Below, one piece after another: positions 8,623 through 17,902 of a stretch of 64,000 nt of DNA; position 1 is the first letter of the stretch, and the number at the start of each line of letters is the position of its first letter. Origin of the DNA: Chitinophagaceae bacterium (GTDB lineage: Bacteria; Bacteroidota; Bacteroidia; Chitinophagales; Chitinophagaceae); contig JAFMJI010000007.1 of the NCBI GenBank assembly GCA_017853575.1, positions 42,432-106,431 of the forward strand, written 5' to 3'. The notes under the pieces were generated by a model. It was not told where the DNA came from and did not search any database. It saw only the letters and a list, made by a program, of their open reading frames with translations. The position numbers and the translations under genes were made by a program.

Positions 8623-9418
8623 ATGCAAAAATGTTAAGTTGAAGATCAAATGAAGTATTGATTTTCTTTTTTATAAATGGTATTGGGTAGATGTTGCTAG
8701 CTTCTTTAATATAAAATTTGAATCCCGCGTCATTGATAATTTGTAAGATTTCTGTCAATTTATTTTGCTCTTCAAATGTTGAATGATATTCTACGAAAAG
8801 GTTATTGACAAAATGTAGTTTATGCTTACAGTCTTTTATTACTTCATATTCTACTCCTTCAATGTCTATTTTTAAAAAATCAACCTCTTTGTCTAAAACT
8901 TCAGAAAGTCTAACTGCCTTCAATCTAATATTTGATTCACTATTTTCTGATTTTCCAGAAATTTTTCCACCCATTGCTCCTGATGCTTGGAAAGTTATTT
9001 CATCATTTGAATTCCAAACTGGATTTTGGAATAGTTTAACATTGTCAAAACTCCATTCGATGATATTTTTTTGAAGTAATTCAAAATTGTTGCTATCAGG
9101 TTCAAATGCCAAAACAGTAGAGTCGGGGTATTGTTGTTTGAAGTACAGTATGCTCATGCCAATATGTGCACCGCAATCTATAATTAGTGGTTTTTTGGTA
9201 TTAGAATTAAATTTGTAGATGTTTTCAATGAATATTTCTTGTAGACTGTGTATTAATTCTTCATTGCTCATGTAATTTATATGTTTCCCACATGCATGAA
9301 TTGATTTTAAATTGCTAGAATCATTGTGTTTAATGATTTTCTCTCTTAACCAACTTATACCTAATTTTCGGTAAGGCGACTTTTTAAATAGAACTTTTGT
9401 AATGTCAGGGACACGCAT
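8606..9418 (-). CDS. FkbM-family SAM-dependent methyltransferase
   Basis: Probable O-methyltransferase of the FkbM family, which commonly methylates sugars of surface glycans. It has 270 residues. The SAM site is LIIDCGAHIGMSILYF (near 95), followed by VLAFEPDSNNFELLQKN, and the FkbM hallmark FLKIDIEGVEYEVIKDC lies near 200-216. It is the downstream end of a minus-strand set of three genes (GT2, methyltransferase, FkbM) separated by one or two nucleotides. Base composition is visibly more AT-rich than in the flanking housekeeping genes. The 3' end overlaps mqnA by 17 bp. The acceptor is unknown. Confidence 0.85.
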   Translation of the reverse strand: MRVPDITKVLFKKSPYRKLGISWLREKIIKHNDSSNLKSIHACGKHINYMSNEELIHSLQEIFIENIYKFNSNTKKPLIIDCGAHIGMSILYFKQQYPDSTVLAFEPDSNNFELLQKNIIEWSFDNVKLFQNPVWNSNDEITFQASGAMGGKISGKSENSESNIRLKAVRLSEVLDKEVDFLKIDIEGVEYEVIKDCKHKLHFVNNLFVEYHSTFEEQNKLTEILQIINDAGFKFYIKEASNIYPIPFIKKKINTSFDLQLNIFAFRDSK

Positions 9419-9420
9419 GT

Positions 9421-10176
9421 TTATTTATTGTTTTTACCAAGCAAAACAAGATGTATTTTTGAAAATTTTTTCATTTTAATAATTTGAATGTTAGATTCTA
9501 GAGCTATTTTCTCCAATAGATTCAAATCAAAAACATGATGGTGTAGACATCTATTCTCAATATTTTTTAAACTTCTTTCTTTAAATTCATTGAAATTAAG
9601 TCCGCCGGGATCCTTTGATAAATCATGGAGCATTAGCACTTCCTCAAAGTGAGTTTCATCAGCCTCAGTTGTGTTTCTCTTCAGATCATCGATAAGGTGT
9701 TCTATAGTTGTGACTGGTCTCCTATGATCAAATGTGCCTTCTTTGTTTGGAAGTATAAATAAAAAGTAGCCATTGGGTTTTACCACTCTTTTCCATTCTT
9801 GAATTGTTTTCAATGGATTTGCAAGATGTTCAATATTGTGTGATGACAGAAGAAAGTCATACTCTGAATCATTGATGCCATTGAGATCATTTGCTTCTTT
9901 TATGAATTGTTTGCCAATTTTATTTCCAAACTTGAAATAATTGCCTTCAGTTAAGTTTCCCTCCCAAATTGTATTACTGCTGAAGTTGACATTATCAAGA
10001 CTATTCATTAATTGATATATAGGTAAAAATCCTTTTAGGTCAAAATGACTAGTTGGGCCACCAATTTCAATTCCATTTTTATTTTTGAAATAAGCCTGGA
10101 TATTTTTATACCCTTCAATTTTTTTTGGGAAATAGTTTCTATATAATTTCTCAACTGGTGAAAGTAGCTTCCTCAT
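9421..10176 (-). CDS. Class I SAM-dependent methyltransferase (Methyltransf_11-like)
   Basis: A 251-residue protein. The IEIGGPTSHF segment (near 36-45) is in the position of motif I. The core is YDFLLSSHNIEHLANPLKTI (about 105-125) and WKRVVKPNGYFLFILPNKE, typical of methyltransferase type 11 domains found with glycosyltransferases. It sits between GT2 and FkbM genes, with a 1-nt gap to the former and a 2-nt gap to the latter, so it is probably translated from one message. It likely modifies a sugar or carrier in surface glycan assembly. Substrate unknown. Confidence 0.8.
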   Translation of the reverse strand: MRKLLSPVEKLYRNYFPKKIEGYKNIQAYFKNKNGIEIGGPTSHFDLKGFLPIYQLMNSLDNVNFSSNTIWEGNLTEGNYFKFGNKIGKQFIKEANDLNGINDSEYDFLLSSHNIEHLANPLKTIQEWKRVVKPNGYFLFILPNKEGTFDHRRPVTTIEHLIDDLKRNTTEADETHFEEVLMLHDLSKDPGGLNFNEFKERSLKNIENRCLHHHVFDLNLLEKIALESNIQIIKMKKFSKIHLVLLGKNNK

Positions 10177-10177
10177 T

Positions 10178-10993
10178 TCATTTACCCATTTTATTTTGTC
10201 TGAAATCTATACATGCTTTTGCAATTGCAGTGACAGTAGCAATTTTTTCATTTCCATATAAAATTGCATTTTTAATTTCATTAAAGATTGGTTTCCATGA
10301 AAGATAATTTAATTCGTTTCTATATAAATTTCGCAGATAAAGTGTATTTCTGACCATGTAGTATATCCTTTTGCTATTATGAATCGACCTATAATTTTTT
10401 CTAAGTGATGGAGTAAATGTTAGTAATGATTCTCCTAAGGAGTGATTTAATAAAATATTATTGAAAACAATCGTTTTGTAGCCTTTTTTGAAAAGTTTCA
10501 AGCAAAATTCAGTGTCTACTCCATCAATAAATAGATTTTCGTTGAATTGCCCTATTTTTTTGGCAATATCAATATCAATTACACTCCCGGATGTTATAAG
10601 CAATTGATTCCATTCGTTATCATTGGTATATTTTTTTCTGTGATGGGCGACTCCAAACATTCCAATATCTTGATATTGATGTGATTTTATTTTTTTGATA
10701 TAATCATTCATGGATGTTTCCGAAAATGAGGAATCTTGATCCATTGTAAGGAGAAAATCAATGTTTTTATCTTCACAAATTTCTATTGCTTTATTCAATC
10801 TTTCCGCAATTCCTTTATTCTCACCTTCCCATATATAGTGAATCTTATTATTATTTTGAAAGAACTTTCTTGCAGTATCATTGCTGGAATTATCAAAAAT
10901 CAACAAAAACTCTACATCGTCTAAATAGGATTCTATGTTGTTTACGATATTATTTGGTGGGTTGTATAATATAACCGTTCCCGCAATTCTCAT
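10178..10993 (-). CDS. Glycosyltransferase family 2 (rhamnosyltransferase-like)
   Basis: A 271-residue GT-A enzyme. The N-terminus IAGTVILYNPP and the early IFDNSSNDT (about 34-42) fit nucleotide-sugar binding. TMDQDSSF (about 88-95) carries the DxD-like metal site, and LFIDGVDTEFCLKLFKKG (about 154-171) is the acceptor-side motif seen in rhamnosyltransferases. It starts the minus-strand trio GT2-methyltransferase-FkbM. Only 21 bp separate its ATG from the divergent GT2 at 11015, so promoters for both would have to lie largely within the genes. Donor and acceptor are unknown. Confidence 0.85.
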   Translation of the reverse strand: MRIAGTVILYNPPNNIVNNIESYLDDVEFLLIFDNSSNDTARKFFQNNNKIHYIWEGENKGIAERLNKAIEICEDKNIDFLLTMDQDSSFSETSMNDYIKKIKSHQYQDIGMFGVAHHRKKYTNDNEWNQLLITSGSVIDIDIAKKIGQFNENLFIDGVDTEFCLKLFKKGYKTIVFNNILLNHSLGESLLTFTPSLRKNYRSIHNSKRIYYMVRNTLYLRNLYRNELNYLSWKPIFNEIKNAILYGNEKIATVTAIAKACIDFRQNKMGK

Positions 10994-11014
10994 TTAAGTT
11001 GTAATTTCATTTAT

Positions 11015-11944
11015 ATGACTCCATTTGTTTCAATATGTATACCGGCGTACAAGAGATTAAATTATCTTCAGAGGCTTATAGAAAGTATTCAGTTGCAAAC
11101 TTACAAAAATTATGAAGTTTTAATTACGGATGACTCCGGCATTGACTCTTCAGTATATGATTATGTGATTTCTAAGGCATCTGACCTAAAAATAGTTTAT
11201 TATAAAAATTCAACTCCATTGGGAAGCCCCAAAAATTGGCTCGCTTCTATTTCCCATGCCAAGGGAGAGTGGATCAAGATCATGCATGATGATGATTATT
11301 TTACATCGCCAGATTCTTTACAGAGATTTGTAGATCAAGTTGACTTAAATGTAGATTGCATATTTTCAGGATATCATGCAGTTTATGAAAATGGAGATAT
11401 TAAGAATAAAACAATATCGACACTTCAGTTTAATCATTTCATTCATAAACCATTGAATCTATTTTCAGGAAATATCATTGGACCTCCATCCGTCATGATG
11501 TTCAGAAAGTCAGTAAAAGAAACATTTGATGAAAGATTAAAGTGGATTGTTGACTGGGAATTATATATTAGACTGGCATACAAATACAAGTTAAAATATG
11601 TTCCACAACCATTGATTGAGGTAAGCTATAATGACACTCAAATCACCAATAGCTGCTTTTTAAATCCTGTTGTAGAAATTCCCGAGACGTTGATTTTTAC
11701 CAATAAGTATGGAAATAATCTTTTTAAACATATTCTCGCTTATGACGCATGGTGGAGGCTTATTCGAAACTTGGGTTTAAAAGATATATCTGAGCTTAGA
11801 AAATATTCAAGTGATATAAATATCAATGTTAACATCCTTAAAATAGTGAGCTTCCAATCATATATTCCATCAGCTATTCTAAAAATTGGAGTAGTATCCA
11901 AAATATTAATGTCAATTTCATATTTATTCAACAGAAATCGATGA
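11015..11944 (+). CDS. Glycosyltransferase family 2
   Basis: A 309-residue GT-A type transferase. VSICIPAYKRLNYLQRLIES (about 5-24) is the canonical GT2 start, followed by LITDDSG, and WIKIMHDDDYF (near 85-95) holds the DxD-type metal site. The later IVDWELYIRLAYKYKLKY (near 180-197) is the usual GT2 acceptor region. The ATG overlaps the next GT2 gene by ATGA at 11941-11944, implying translational coupling. It is divergent from the GT2 at 10178 across a 21-bp gap. Specificity cannot be read from the sequence. Confidence 0.88.
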   Translation: MTPFVSICIPAYKRLNYLQRLIESIQLQTYKNYEVLITDDSGIDSSVYDYVISKASDLKIVYYKNSTPLGSPKNWLASISHAKGEWIKIMHDDDYFTSPDSLQRFVDQVDLNVDCIFSGYHAVYENGDIKNKTISTLQFNHFIHKPLNLFSGNIIGPPSVMMFRKSVKETFDERLKWIVDWELYIRLAYKYKLKYVPQPLIEVSYNDTQITNSCFLNPVVEIPETLIFTNKYGNNLFKHILAYDAWWRLIRNLGLKDISELRKYSSDININVNILKIVSFQSYIPSAILKIGVVSKILMSISYLFNRNR

Positions 11945-12798
11945 TTTCAATTGTTATCATAAACTACAACACTTTTAACATTACCCAACAATGTATTCAG
12001 AGCATTATTGATAATACAAATGATGTTGTGTATGAAATTATTTTAGTAGATAATGCCTCTACAGAAAGAAACGCCGATGATTTCAAAGTTTTGTTTCCGC
12101 AAATTCAATTGATCAAAAGTCCTGTAAATGCCGGATTCGCAAAAGGGAATAATTTAGGGATAAAACATTCTTCGGGCGAAATTATACTGTTGTTGAATAG
12201 TGATACTTACTTTACAGAAAATGTACTAATTAAATCACTCACTAAATTTAAAATGCTTTCTAATATTGGGTTCATGGGTATAAAAATGAAATATCCCAAT
12301 GGGAAAGTACAATTCACAGCCCGAAAATTCAGATCAATAGAGTGGGAGCTTTTGGATCTGTTCCGGTTTATCCCGTTGCTATTGCCATACACCGTTCGTG
12401 CTAGATTGATGCAAGGGAAATATTTCAAAGGCGATTTTGATATGGAATGTGATTGGTTGAATGGGGCATTTCTTATGTTTAATAAATCAATTTTGGAAAA
12501 ACTTCCCAATCATACATTAGACGAGCGATTCTTCATGTACGGGGAAGACCATCTTTGGGGTTTTCAAGTAGAACAAATCGGACTCCGAAATTATTTTTAT
12601 CACGGAACCTCTTTGGTGCATATCAACAATGCAAGTACTCAACCTTCAAAAAGAATCAAATTATTGCATACTATATTTAAGCATGAACTAGAAATTATGA
12701 GAATAAGAAAAGGCTCAGGGCTTTATTACTTTGTTTTTTCTTTCATTTATGGAGCCAAAGAACAATGTAGGATTCTTATAAAGTCCCTTTTTAAATAA
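11941..12798 (+). CDS. Glycosyltransferase family 2 (WbbL-like)
   Basis: A 285-residue GT2 of the rhamnosyltransferase (WbbL) type. ISIVIINYNTFNITQQCIQS is the N-terminus, ILVDNASTE lies at about 35-43, and INAGFAKGNNLGI-like and ILLLNSDTYF (near 82-91, DxD) follow. The C-terminal part contains the family motif LDERFFMYGEDHLWGFQVEQ. Translation is coupled to the preceding GT2 by the ATGA overlap. It ends exactly at the base before the convergent GT4 gene, leaving no room for a terminator. It probably adds a sugar to a lipid-linked or protein-linked glycan. Confidence 0.88.
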   Translation: MISIVIINYNTFNITQQCIQSIIDNTNDVVYEIILVDNASTERNADDFKVLFPQIQLIKSPVNAGFAKGNNLGIKHSSGEIILLLNSDTYFTENVLIKSLTKFKMLSNIGFMGIKMKYPNGKVQFTARKFRSIEWELLDLFRFIPLLLPYTVRARLMQGKYFKGDFDMECDWLNGAFLMFNKSILEKLPNHTLDERFFMYGEDHLWGFQVEQIGLRNYFYHGTSLVHINNASTQPSKRIKLLHTIFKHELEIMRIRKGSGLYYFVFSFIYGAKEQCRILIKSLFK

Positions 12799-13902
12799 TT
12801 AAATATATCTGTTTGCCTGTTCGATTATATTTCTCCAATTATATTTTTTGTAGAAATCTTTTGGTATGCATTCATCTTGTTTGGAGCTCTCTATGATTTG
12901 AATTACAAATTTGTCCCAGTCTTTATTTAAAACAATTTTAAGTTTATTGCCACAAGCGGATAAGTTCACTCCAATTGCGCCAGCCTCTGTAGAAATACAT
13001 GTACAATTCATTGCCAATGCTTCTATTAATTTGGTTTTTACACCTCCTCCTGAGATAACGGGATTTATAAATAAGTCAGCCGCTTTTGTATATGCGTCAA
13101 TATCATCCACAAACCCTATATATTTTATATTCTCGAAAAGAGAAAGTTTCGATTGAAGTTCTTCGTTGAGGTTTTTACCGGCAATGATCAGGTTAAACTG
13201 AAAGCCGCTTTCATGCAGTTTAGGTAAAATTTTAGATACAATGTATTCAACTGCCTCCTCATTTGGCTTATAGTCTAGTGCCCCATTAAAAAAAATGAGC
13301 GGTTTTGATTCATCCAATGAATGCTTTTTGCATATAATTATTTTCCAGTGCTTTTTGTCTATGGGTGCATCTTCGTTGAAGATTCCATATGGTAAAAGAC
13401 TTACTTGATTATCATTAATATTCATTTGCTGAAGCATCCAGCGCTTATCATCTTCAGATATTGCAAATACGTGATCTGCCTTTTTCAAAACATATATTTC
13501 ATATTTTTTGAGCAAAGGCCACCACCATTTATGTAAAGTTTGAAATCTCAGATATTCAACATTGTGTGTGTGAATAATTAGTCTAATTTTTAGTATCCGC
13601 CTAAGTAAAATTCCCATCCAACCGATATATGGGTGTTCAATGATCAGGGTTTGAATATTTTCTCTTTTTAAAAAACGATAAATGTTATAGAAGCCTATTA
13701 TATCAAAATAACTAACGGAATTCCTTGCAAGCAAGTATCTTAATTCAAAGGATGTATCATTTATAACTTTATTGTTCTTTGTGCAAATAACATGGAGATC
13801 AATTACTTTGCTGAGCTGGTTAAGAAAATTTGTAATAAATTTCTGTCCACCTGTTTCTGCAGGAAAGATCTTGTAAGATGTAATTACAGCAACCTTTTTC
13901 AT
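12799..13902 (-). CDS. Glycosyltransferase family 4
   Basis: A 367-residue GT-B enzyme. The N-terminal Rossmann half begins VAVITSYKIFPAETGGQKF, the GGxxF-type loop of the GT4 family. The C-terminal half has FNGALDYKPNEEAVEY and the nucleotide-sugar-binding stretch from ADLFINPVISGGGVKTKLIEA to CISTEAGAIGV (about residues 280-320). It is downstream of the YfhO-type gene by 10 nt and probably cotranscribed with it from 16423-16430. It ends abutting the convergent GT2. Sugar specificity is unknown. Confidence 0.9.
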   Translation of the reverse strand: MKKVAVITSYKIFPAETGGQKFITNFLNQLSKVIDLHVICTKNNKVINDTSFELRYLLARNSVSYFDIIGFYNIYRFLKRENIQTLIIEHPYIGWMGILLRRILKIRLIIHTHNVEYLRFQTLHKWWWPLLKKYEIYVLKKADHVFAISEDDKRWMLQQMNINDNQVSLLPYGIFNEDAPIDKKHWKIIICKKHSLDESKPLIFFNGALDYKPNEEAVEYIVSKILPKLHESGFQFNLIIAGKNLNEELQSKLSLFENIKYIGFVDDIDAYTKAADLFINPVISGGGVKTKLIEALAMNCTCISTEAGAIGVNLSACGNKLKIVLNKDWDKFVIQIIESSKQDECIPKDFYKKYNWRNIIEQANRYI

Positions 13903-13912
13903 AAGGGTTTCC

Positions 13913-16399
13913 TTATGAATTTATTTTTGATGATCTGAATATCATGAATAAATTTCCAAGTAGTAAAAGCCAAATGATCCCACTTGCTGTCATCGCTATG
14001 GGCACTCCCTTTGAGAATGAATCTGGCTTAAATTCAAATTTTATTTCATGTTTTCCTGCTGGAACAACCAATCCTCTTAACACATAATTGGTTTTAAAAA
14101 TGGTTGATTCTTTTCCATCGATATATGCTTTCCATCCCTTTCTATAGTATACCTCACTGAAAACAGCTAAGCGGGTTTTCGTTGAATTGGATGAATAATA
14201 AATAATGTCATGATCATTTTTAACAAGCCAAATAGAATCGCCTAAAGCATTTTTAGAGATATTTTGATCCAATTTGCTTTCAATCAGTGCTGTTGTTTTA
14301 ATGCTTAAACTATCCAGGTTTTTCATCAGCTTGGCAGGATCTGAAACTACAGAAACTGAATCAACATACCAGCAAGGACCAGCTGCAGTGGGATTTACCT
14401 CATATCGAACTTCATTTGATTGAGGATCTCTAAAAATGATGTATTTAGTATTCAACATGTCGAGTGTTGGACCACAATTTGGAAAATTGTACAATTGTTT
14501 TTCAATCAAATCCTGGTAAATACTCAATTTCGCTGCATGATATCCTCCAATATTTTGATGAAATACACTTGGAGTGGCATAACCATTAAATGCTGCGTTT
14601 ACACCATTGGTTATGTCAAACACCCTGTAGTAGCTGGTGTCTTTTGATATTTCGGTATTATAAGGCGCAGGTGTAAATGATTGCGCATATTCTTCCTGTT
14701 CCTGAAAATTGGTTTCATTGAGGTATTTGCTATCAATTCCCAAAAGATCTATCAATCCGGCAAGTCCAATAATGGCCAGCGCCCAAACTGCTTTCATTTT
14801 ATTTATTAGATATAGCCAAATCGCAAAGGCAGCAATCAAAATAAATATCAATGATCTGAAGATATCACCCCAAAACAGACTTTTTCTGTCTTCTTGCAGT
14901 GCTTCAACAAATGCCTTTGCAGATGGAAGGATTGCATTTCTTTGTTGTTCATTTGCGATGGCTCCAACTTGTTTGATCAAATTTTCATCATTTTCAGTTT
15001 TGAAGTCAGATGTCAGAAAAACCAACATAGCAAGAATGAAAATGCTGGCAACTGCAATCAATCCTTTTTTATATTTCTTTAAGATATCAGTAGCATTTGT
15101 TTGGAATAACAAATTCTGAGCCGCGATGACTGCACTCATTGCAAAGATGAATGTTGGTATTACAAGTATCATACTTGGAGCGCGGAACTTATTGAAAAGG
15201 GGAAGGTGTTCCAACAAGAAGACATTGAATCCTTCAAAATAATGTCCCCAGCTGATCATAAACGCAATCATGGTTGCTCCAATCATCCACCATTTGTGTT
15301 TGTTTGGTATAAAGGACATTCCCAAAATTGCAAGAAAGCAAATGATAGCACCTGAGTAAGGGGGGCCTGCTGTACCTGCGGAAATTCCACCCCAGTAAAA
15401 TTGCAAAAATCCTTGTAGTTGTTGTGCCAGTTCCTGGGGCATTTGTTGCAGTGCCTCAATGGCTTTAGATTTATCCTCAGCAACCTCCAGGTTTCCTGTG
15501 CTTCCACCATATAGTCTGGGAAACATCATCACCAAGGGTTCTGATTTGTATATGCTGTAACTCAACGCGTAATCTTTGTTGAGTCCTGTTTTACTGAAAT
15601 TGCTTTTACCATCTGCCAGAACTGTACCTCCACGAATAGATTCTTTTGAATATTCATAGGTTGTTCCCAGCAACACAGCATTGCTGGCAATGCCAAGTAA
15701 AGCGGCAATTGCAGCCAATCCGATTACTTTAAAAATGTGCAAATATTCTTTTTCCTTCAACCAGTTTGCAAGATATCCAACCGACATGCACAGAATGATA
15801 ATAAAGGTGTAGTATACTATTTGTGGGTGGTTGACGCTGATGATTAGTCCTGAAAACAATGCAGTAAGAGCAGTCCCCAGTAAATACTTTTTTTCAAAGA
15901 GTAAGATGATGGATCCGATCAATGCTGGGATATATGCAATGGCCAACATTTTAGTATCATGGCCAACAGAAATGATGATGGGATTGTAAGTTGCAAATGC
16001 GTAGGAGAGTCCTCCCAAGATTCCCAGGTAGGGATTTATGTTTAAAATTTGAGTGAGGATATAAAAACACAACGCAGCCAGCACAAAGAAATAAATGGGT
16101 TTTGGCAGACCAAGTGTTATCAGGTTGTACACATACCCCAGAGAAAAAGGGTTGGGGGCATACATGGCAATTTGATATCCGGGCATTCCACTAAACATAC
16201 CGTTTGACCACAGAGGAAGATGACCTGTCTTTTCTTCATATTTGCGCTGATCTTCATACATTGCCTTCCACTGAACATTATCAGATTGTTGCAAAACTTT
16301 GCCCTGCAGAGCGGGCTTACAATAAATGGTAGCAACCAAGACAAAGCTGACCACTGCTATGAGGTGAGGAAGCAAAGATTTTAGATTGAAATTCTTCAT
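13913..16399 (-). CDS. YfhO-family large integral membrane protein
   Basis: An 828-residue polytopic protein. Its N-terminal part has the YfhO layout: a signal-anchor helix, then LWSNGMFSGMPGYQIAM in the first extracytoplasmic loop, then about a dozen hydrophobic segments with a GT-C-like look. After about residue 560 there is a large soluble region ending in VFSEVYYRKGWKAYIDGKE and one last helix. YfhO proteins of Gram-positives act in glycosylation of cell-envelope polymers; that role is inferred here from the glycosyltransferase neighbours. GTG 16408 is possible, but ATG 16399 is preferred. A TACATTTG box lies 23 nt upstream. Confidence 0.85.
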   Translation of the reverse strand: MKNFNLKSLLPHLIAVVSFVLVATIYCKPALQGKVLQQSDNVQWKAMYEDQRKYEEKTGHLPLWSNGMFSGMPGYQIAMYAPNPFSLGYVYNLITLGLPKPIYFFVLAALCFYILTQILNINPYLGILGGLSYAFATYNPIIISVGHDTKMLAIAYIPALIGSIILLFEKKYLLGTALTALFSGLIISVNHPQIVYYTFIIILCMSVGYLANWLKEKEYLHIFKVIGLAAIAALLGIASNAVLLGTTYEYSKESIRGGTVLADGKSNFSKTGLNKDYALSYSIYKSEPLVMMFPRLYGGSTGNLEVAEDKSKAIEALQQMPQELAQQLQGFLQFYWGGISAGTAGPPYSGAIICFLAILGMSFIPNKHKWWMIGATMIAFMISWGHYFEGFNVFLLEHLPLFNKFRAPSMILVIPTFIFAMSAVIAAQNLLFQTNATDILKKYKKGLIAVASIFILAMLVFLTSDFKTENDENLIKQVGAIANEQQRNAILPSAKAFVEALQEDRKSLFWGDIFRSLIFILIAAFAIWLYLINKMKAVWALAIIGLAGLIDLLGIDSKYLNETNFQEQEEYAQSFTPAPYNTEISKDTSYYRVFDITNGVNAAFNGYATPSVFHQNIGGYHAAKLSIYQDLIEKQLYNFPNCGPTLDMLNTKYIIFRDPQSNEVRYEVNPTAAGPCWYVDSVSVVSDPAKLMKNLDSLSIKTTALIESKLDQNISKNALGDSIWLVKNDHDIIYYSSNSTKTRLAVFSEVYYRKGWKAYIDGKESTIFKTNYVLRGLVVPAGKHEIKFEFKPDSFSKGVPIAMTASGIIWLLLLGNLFMIFRSSKINS

Positions 16400-16422
16400 T
16401 TTGAACACTTTATTGCCTTAGA

Positions 16423-16430
16423 CAAATGTA
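16423..16430 (-). promoter_or_regulatory. -7 promoter box of the YfhO-type gene (TACATTTG)
   Basis: Perfect TAnnTTTG on the minus strand, 23 nt before the ATG at 16399. It would drive the YfhO-GT4 pair. Confidence 0.5.
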
Positions 16431-16567
16431 ATGCTAAATGCGTCAAACCGTACGTTTTTACAAATGTTTGAAATCTAATAGATAACATTTATGATATTTT
16501 TTTAAATTGCATTATCCTTCCAATTCCTGCATGAAAAGCCAATAATTAAACCTATAAAATCTTTTTC

Positions 16568-17782
16568 ATGCGTTTTTTAAAATTCTCGCTTCCGTTTTTT
16601 GCTATTGTGTTGCTGGTTTCTTGTTCTAAAGACGAGATTGCTAACAAACAATTAATACCGCAACTTGATATTTCCTCAGGCAAGGCTCCATTGCTAGCAA
16701 GTGAAGAAAATGCAAAATATATCTCTGGGGATTACATTGTCGTTTTTAATGATGATGTTGATGTTGATAAAGAAGTTGGAAATGCAGAAAAAGCACATGG
16801 TGTAAAAGCCAAATTCAAGTATAAGTATGCACTAAAAGGTTTTTCTGCAACACTTCCATTGCAAGCGCTGGAAGGATTAAGAAGTAATCCTAAGGTGAAG
16901 TATATAGAACAAGATCAAGAAATGAATGCTATTGCAACACAAACTTCTGTGCCATCATGGGGTATTGACAGGATTGATCAAGTTTCTAGATCTTTAAGTA
17001 ATTCTTACGATTACAAAAACACTGGATTGGGTGTTACTGCTTACATTATTGATACTGGCATTAAATTCGATCATTCAGAATTTGGACTTCGAGCATCTTT
17101 TGGATTTGATGCTTTTAACGGAAATGGTTCTGATGCAAATGGACATGGAACTCACGTGTCTGGTACAGTTGGAGGAAATACAATGGGTGTCGCAAAGGAG
17201 ATTAGCTTAGTTGCAGTAAGAGTTTTAGATGCAAGTGGATCTGGATCTACATCTGGAGTTGCTGCTGGTATAGATTGGGCGGTGAACAATCATTCAAACT
17301 CTCCAGCAGTTGCAAATATGTCTTTGGGTGGAGGTGCATCTACAGTCATTGATGACGCAGTAAAAAGAGCAGTATCTGATGGAATAGTAATGTGTGTTGC
17401 TGCTGGTAATTCATCTAGAAATGCTTCAAAGTTCTCTCCTGCAAGAGTTGCAGAAGCAATTACAGTAGGGGCAACTACATCCTCAGATGCGCTTGCCTCT
17501 TATTCTAACTATGGGTCAATTGTAGATATTCTAGCCCCCGGTTCAAATATAACTTCATCTTGGAATACTTCAACAATAGCAACAAATACAATTAGTGGTA
17601 CATCTATGGCAACCCCACATGTAACTGGAGTTGCTGCTCTTTATTTGCAAACATATCCATCTTCTAAACCTTCCGATGTACAAAATGAATTGATAAGTAA
17701 AGCTACTCTAGGAAAAATTTCACTTTCTGGCGCAGCAAAATCTGCTGGAACGCCGAATAGACTTCTTTTTACAAATTATTAA
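16568..17782 (+). CDS. Secreted subtilisin-like serine protease (S8) lipoprotein
   Basis: Secreted endopeptidase, 404 residues. The N-terminus is a lipoprotein signal with lipobox LLVSC (lipidated Cys19). Residues about 53-118 form an I9 propeptide/inhibitor domain (YIVVFNDDV to VKYIEQDQ). The mature S8 domain has the catalytic triad Asp162 (IIDTG), His193 (GHGTH) and Ser346 (SGTSMATPH), with oxyanion Asn281. The family is that of proteinase K/aqualysin. There is no type IX sorting domain at the C-terminus. The gene is monocistronic, ending in a strong terminator at 17847-17874. No clear -7 box is seen upstream. Physiological substrate unknown. Confidence 0.93.
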   Translation: MRFLKFSLPFFAIVLLVSCSKDEIANKQLIPQLDISSGKAPLLASEENAKYISGDYIVVFNDDVDVDKEVGNAEKAHGVKAKFKYKYALKGFSATLPLQALEGLRSNPKVKYIEQDQEMNAIATQTSVPSWGIDRIDQVSRSLSNSYDYKNTGLGVTAYIIDTGIKFDHSEFGLRASFGFDAFNGNGSDANGHGTHVSGTVGGNTMGVAKEISLVAVRVLDASGSGSTSGVAAGIDWAVNNHSNSPAVANMSLGGGASTVIDDAVKRAVSDGIVMCVAAGNSSRNASKFSPARVAEAITVGATTSSDALASYSNYGSIVDILAPGSNITSSWNTSTIATNTISGTSMATPHVTGVAALYLQTYPSSKPSDVQNELISKATLGKISLSGAAKSAGTPNRLLFTNY

Positions 17783-17846
17783 TCTAAAAGAAATTATACA
17801 TGAAAATGTATAATATGAAAAGATAAATGTTTTTTGATATTTCAAA

Positions 17847-17874
17847 GCACTCCAATTGGGGTGCTTTTTTATTT
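17847..17874 (+). terminator. Rho-independent terminator after the subtilisin gene
   Basis: GCACTCC and GGGGTGC pair around an AATT loop (17847-17864), followed by TTTTTTATTTT. It sits between the protease gene and mscL. It also argues against an upstream start for mscL, which would read through it. Confidence 0.85.
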
Positions 17875-17902
17875 TCTTCGTACATTCCATAAAATCATTC
17901 AT

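Noticed and set aside
8606..13902. Complete O-antigen or capsule locus
   Set aside because: No polymerase, ligase, flippase or nucleotide-sugar synthesis genes in the island; only transferases and methyltransferases.
16568..17782. Type IX secretion substrate
   Set aside because: The subtilisin has a lipobox and ends right after the catalytic domain, with no C-terminal sorting domain.
17834..17902. Longer mscL start
   Set aside because: Would translate a Rho-independent terminator, and MscL family members start at MSFIKEF.
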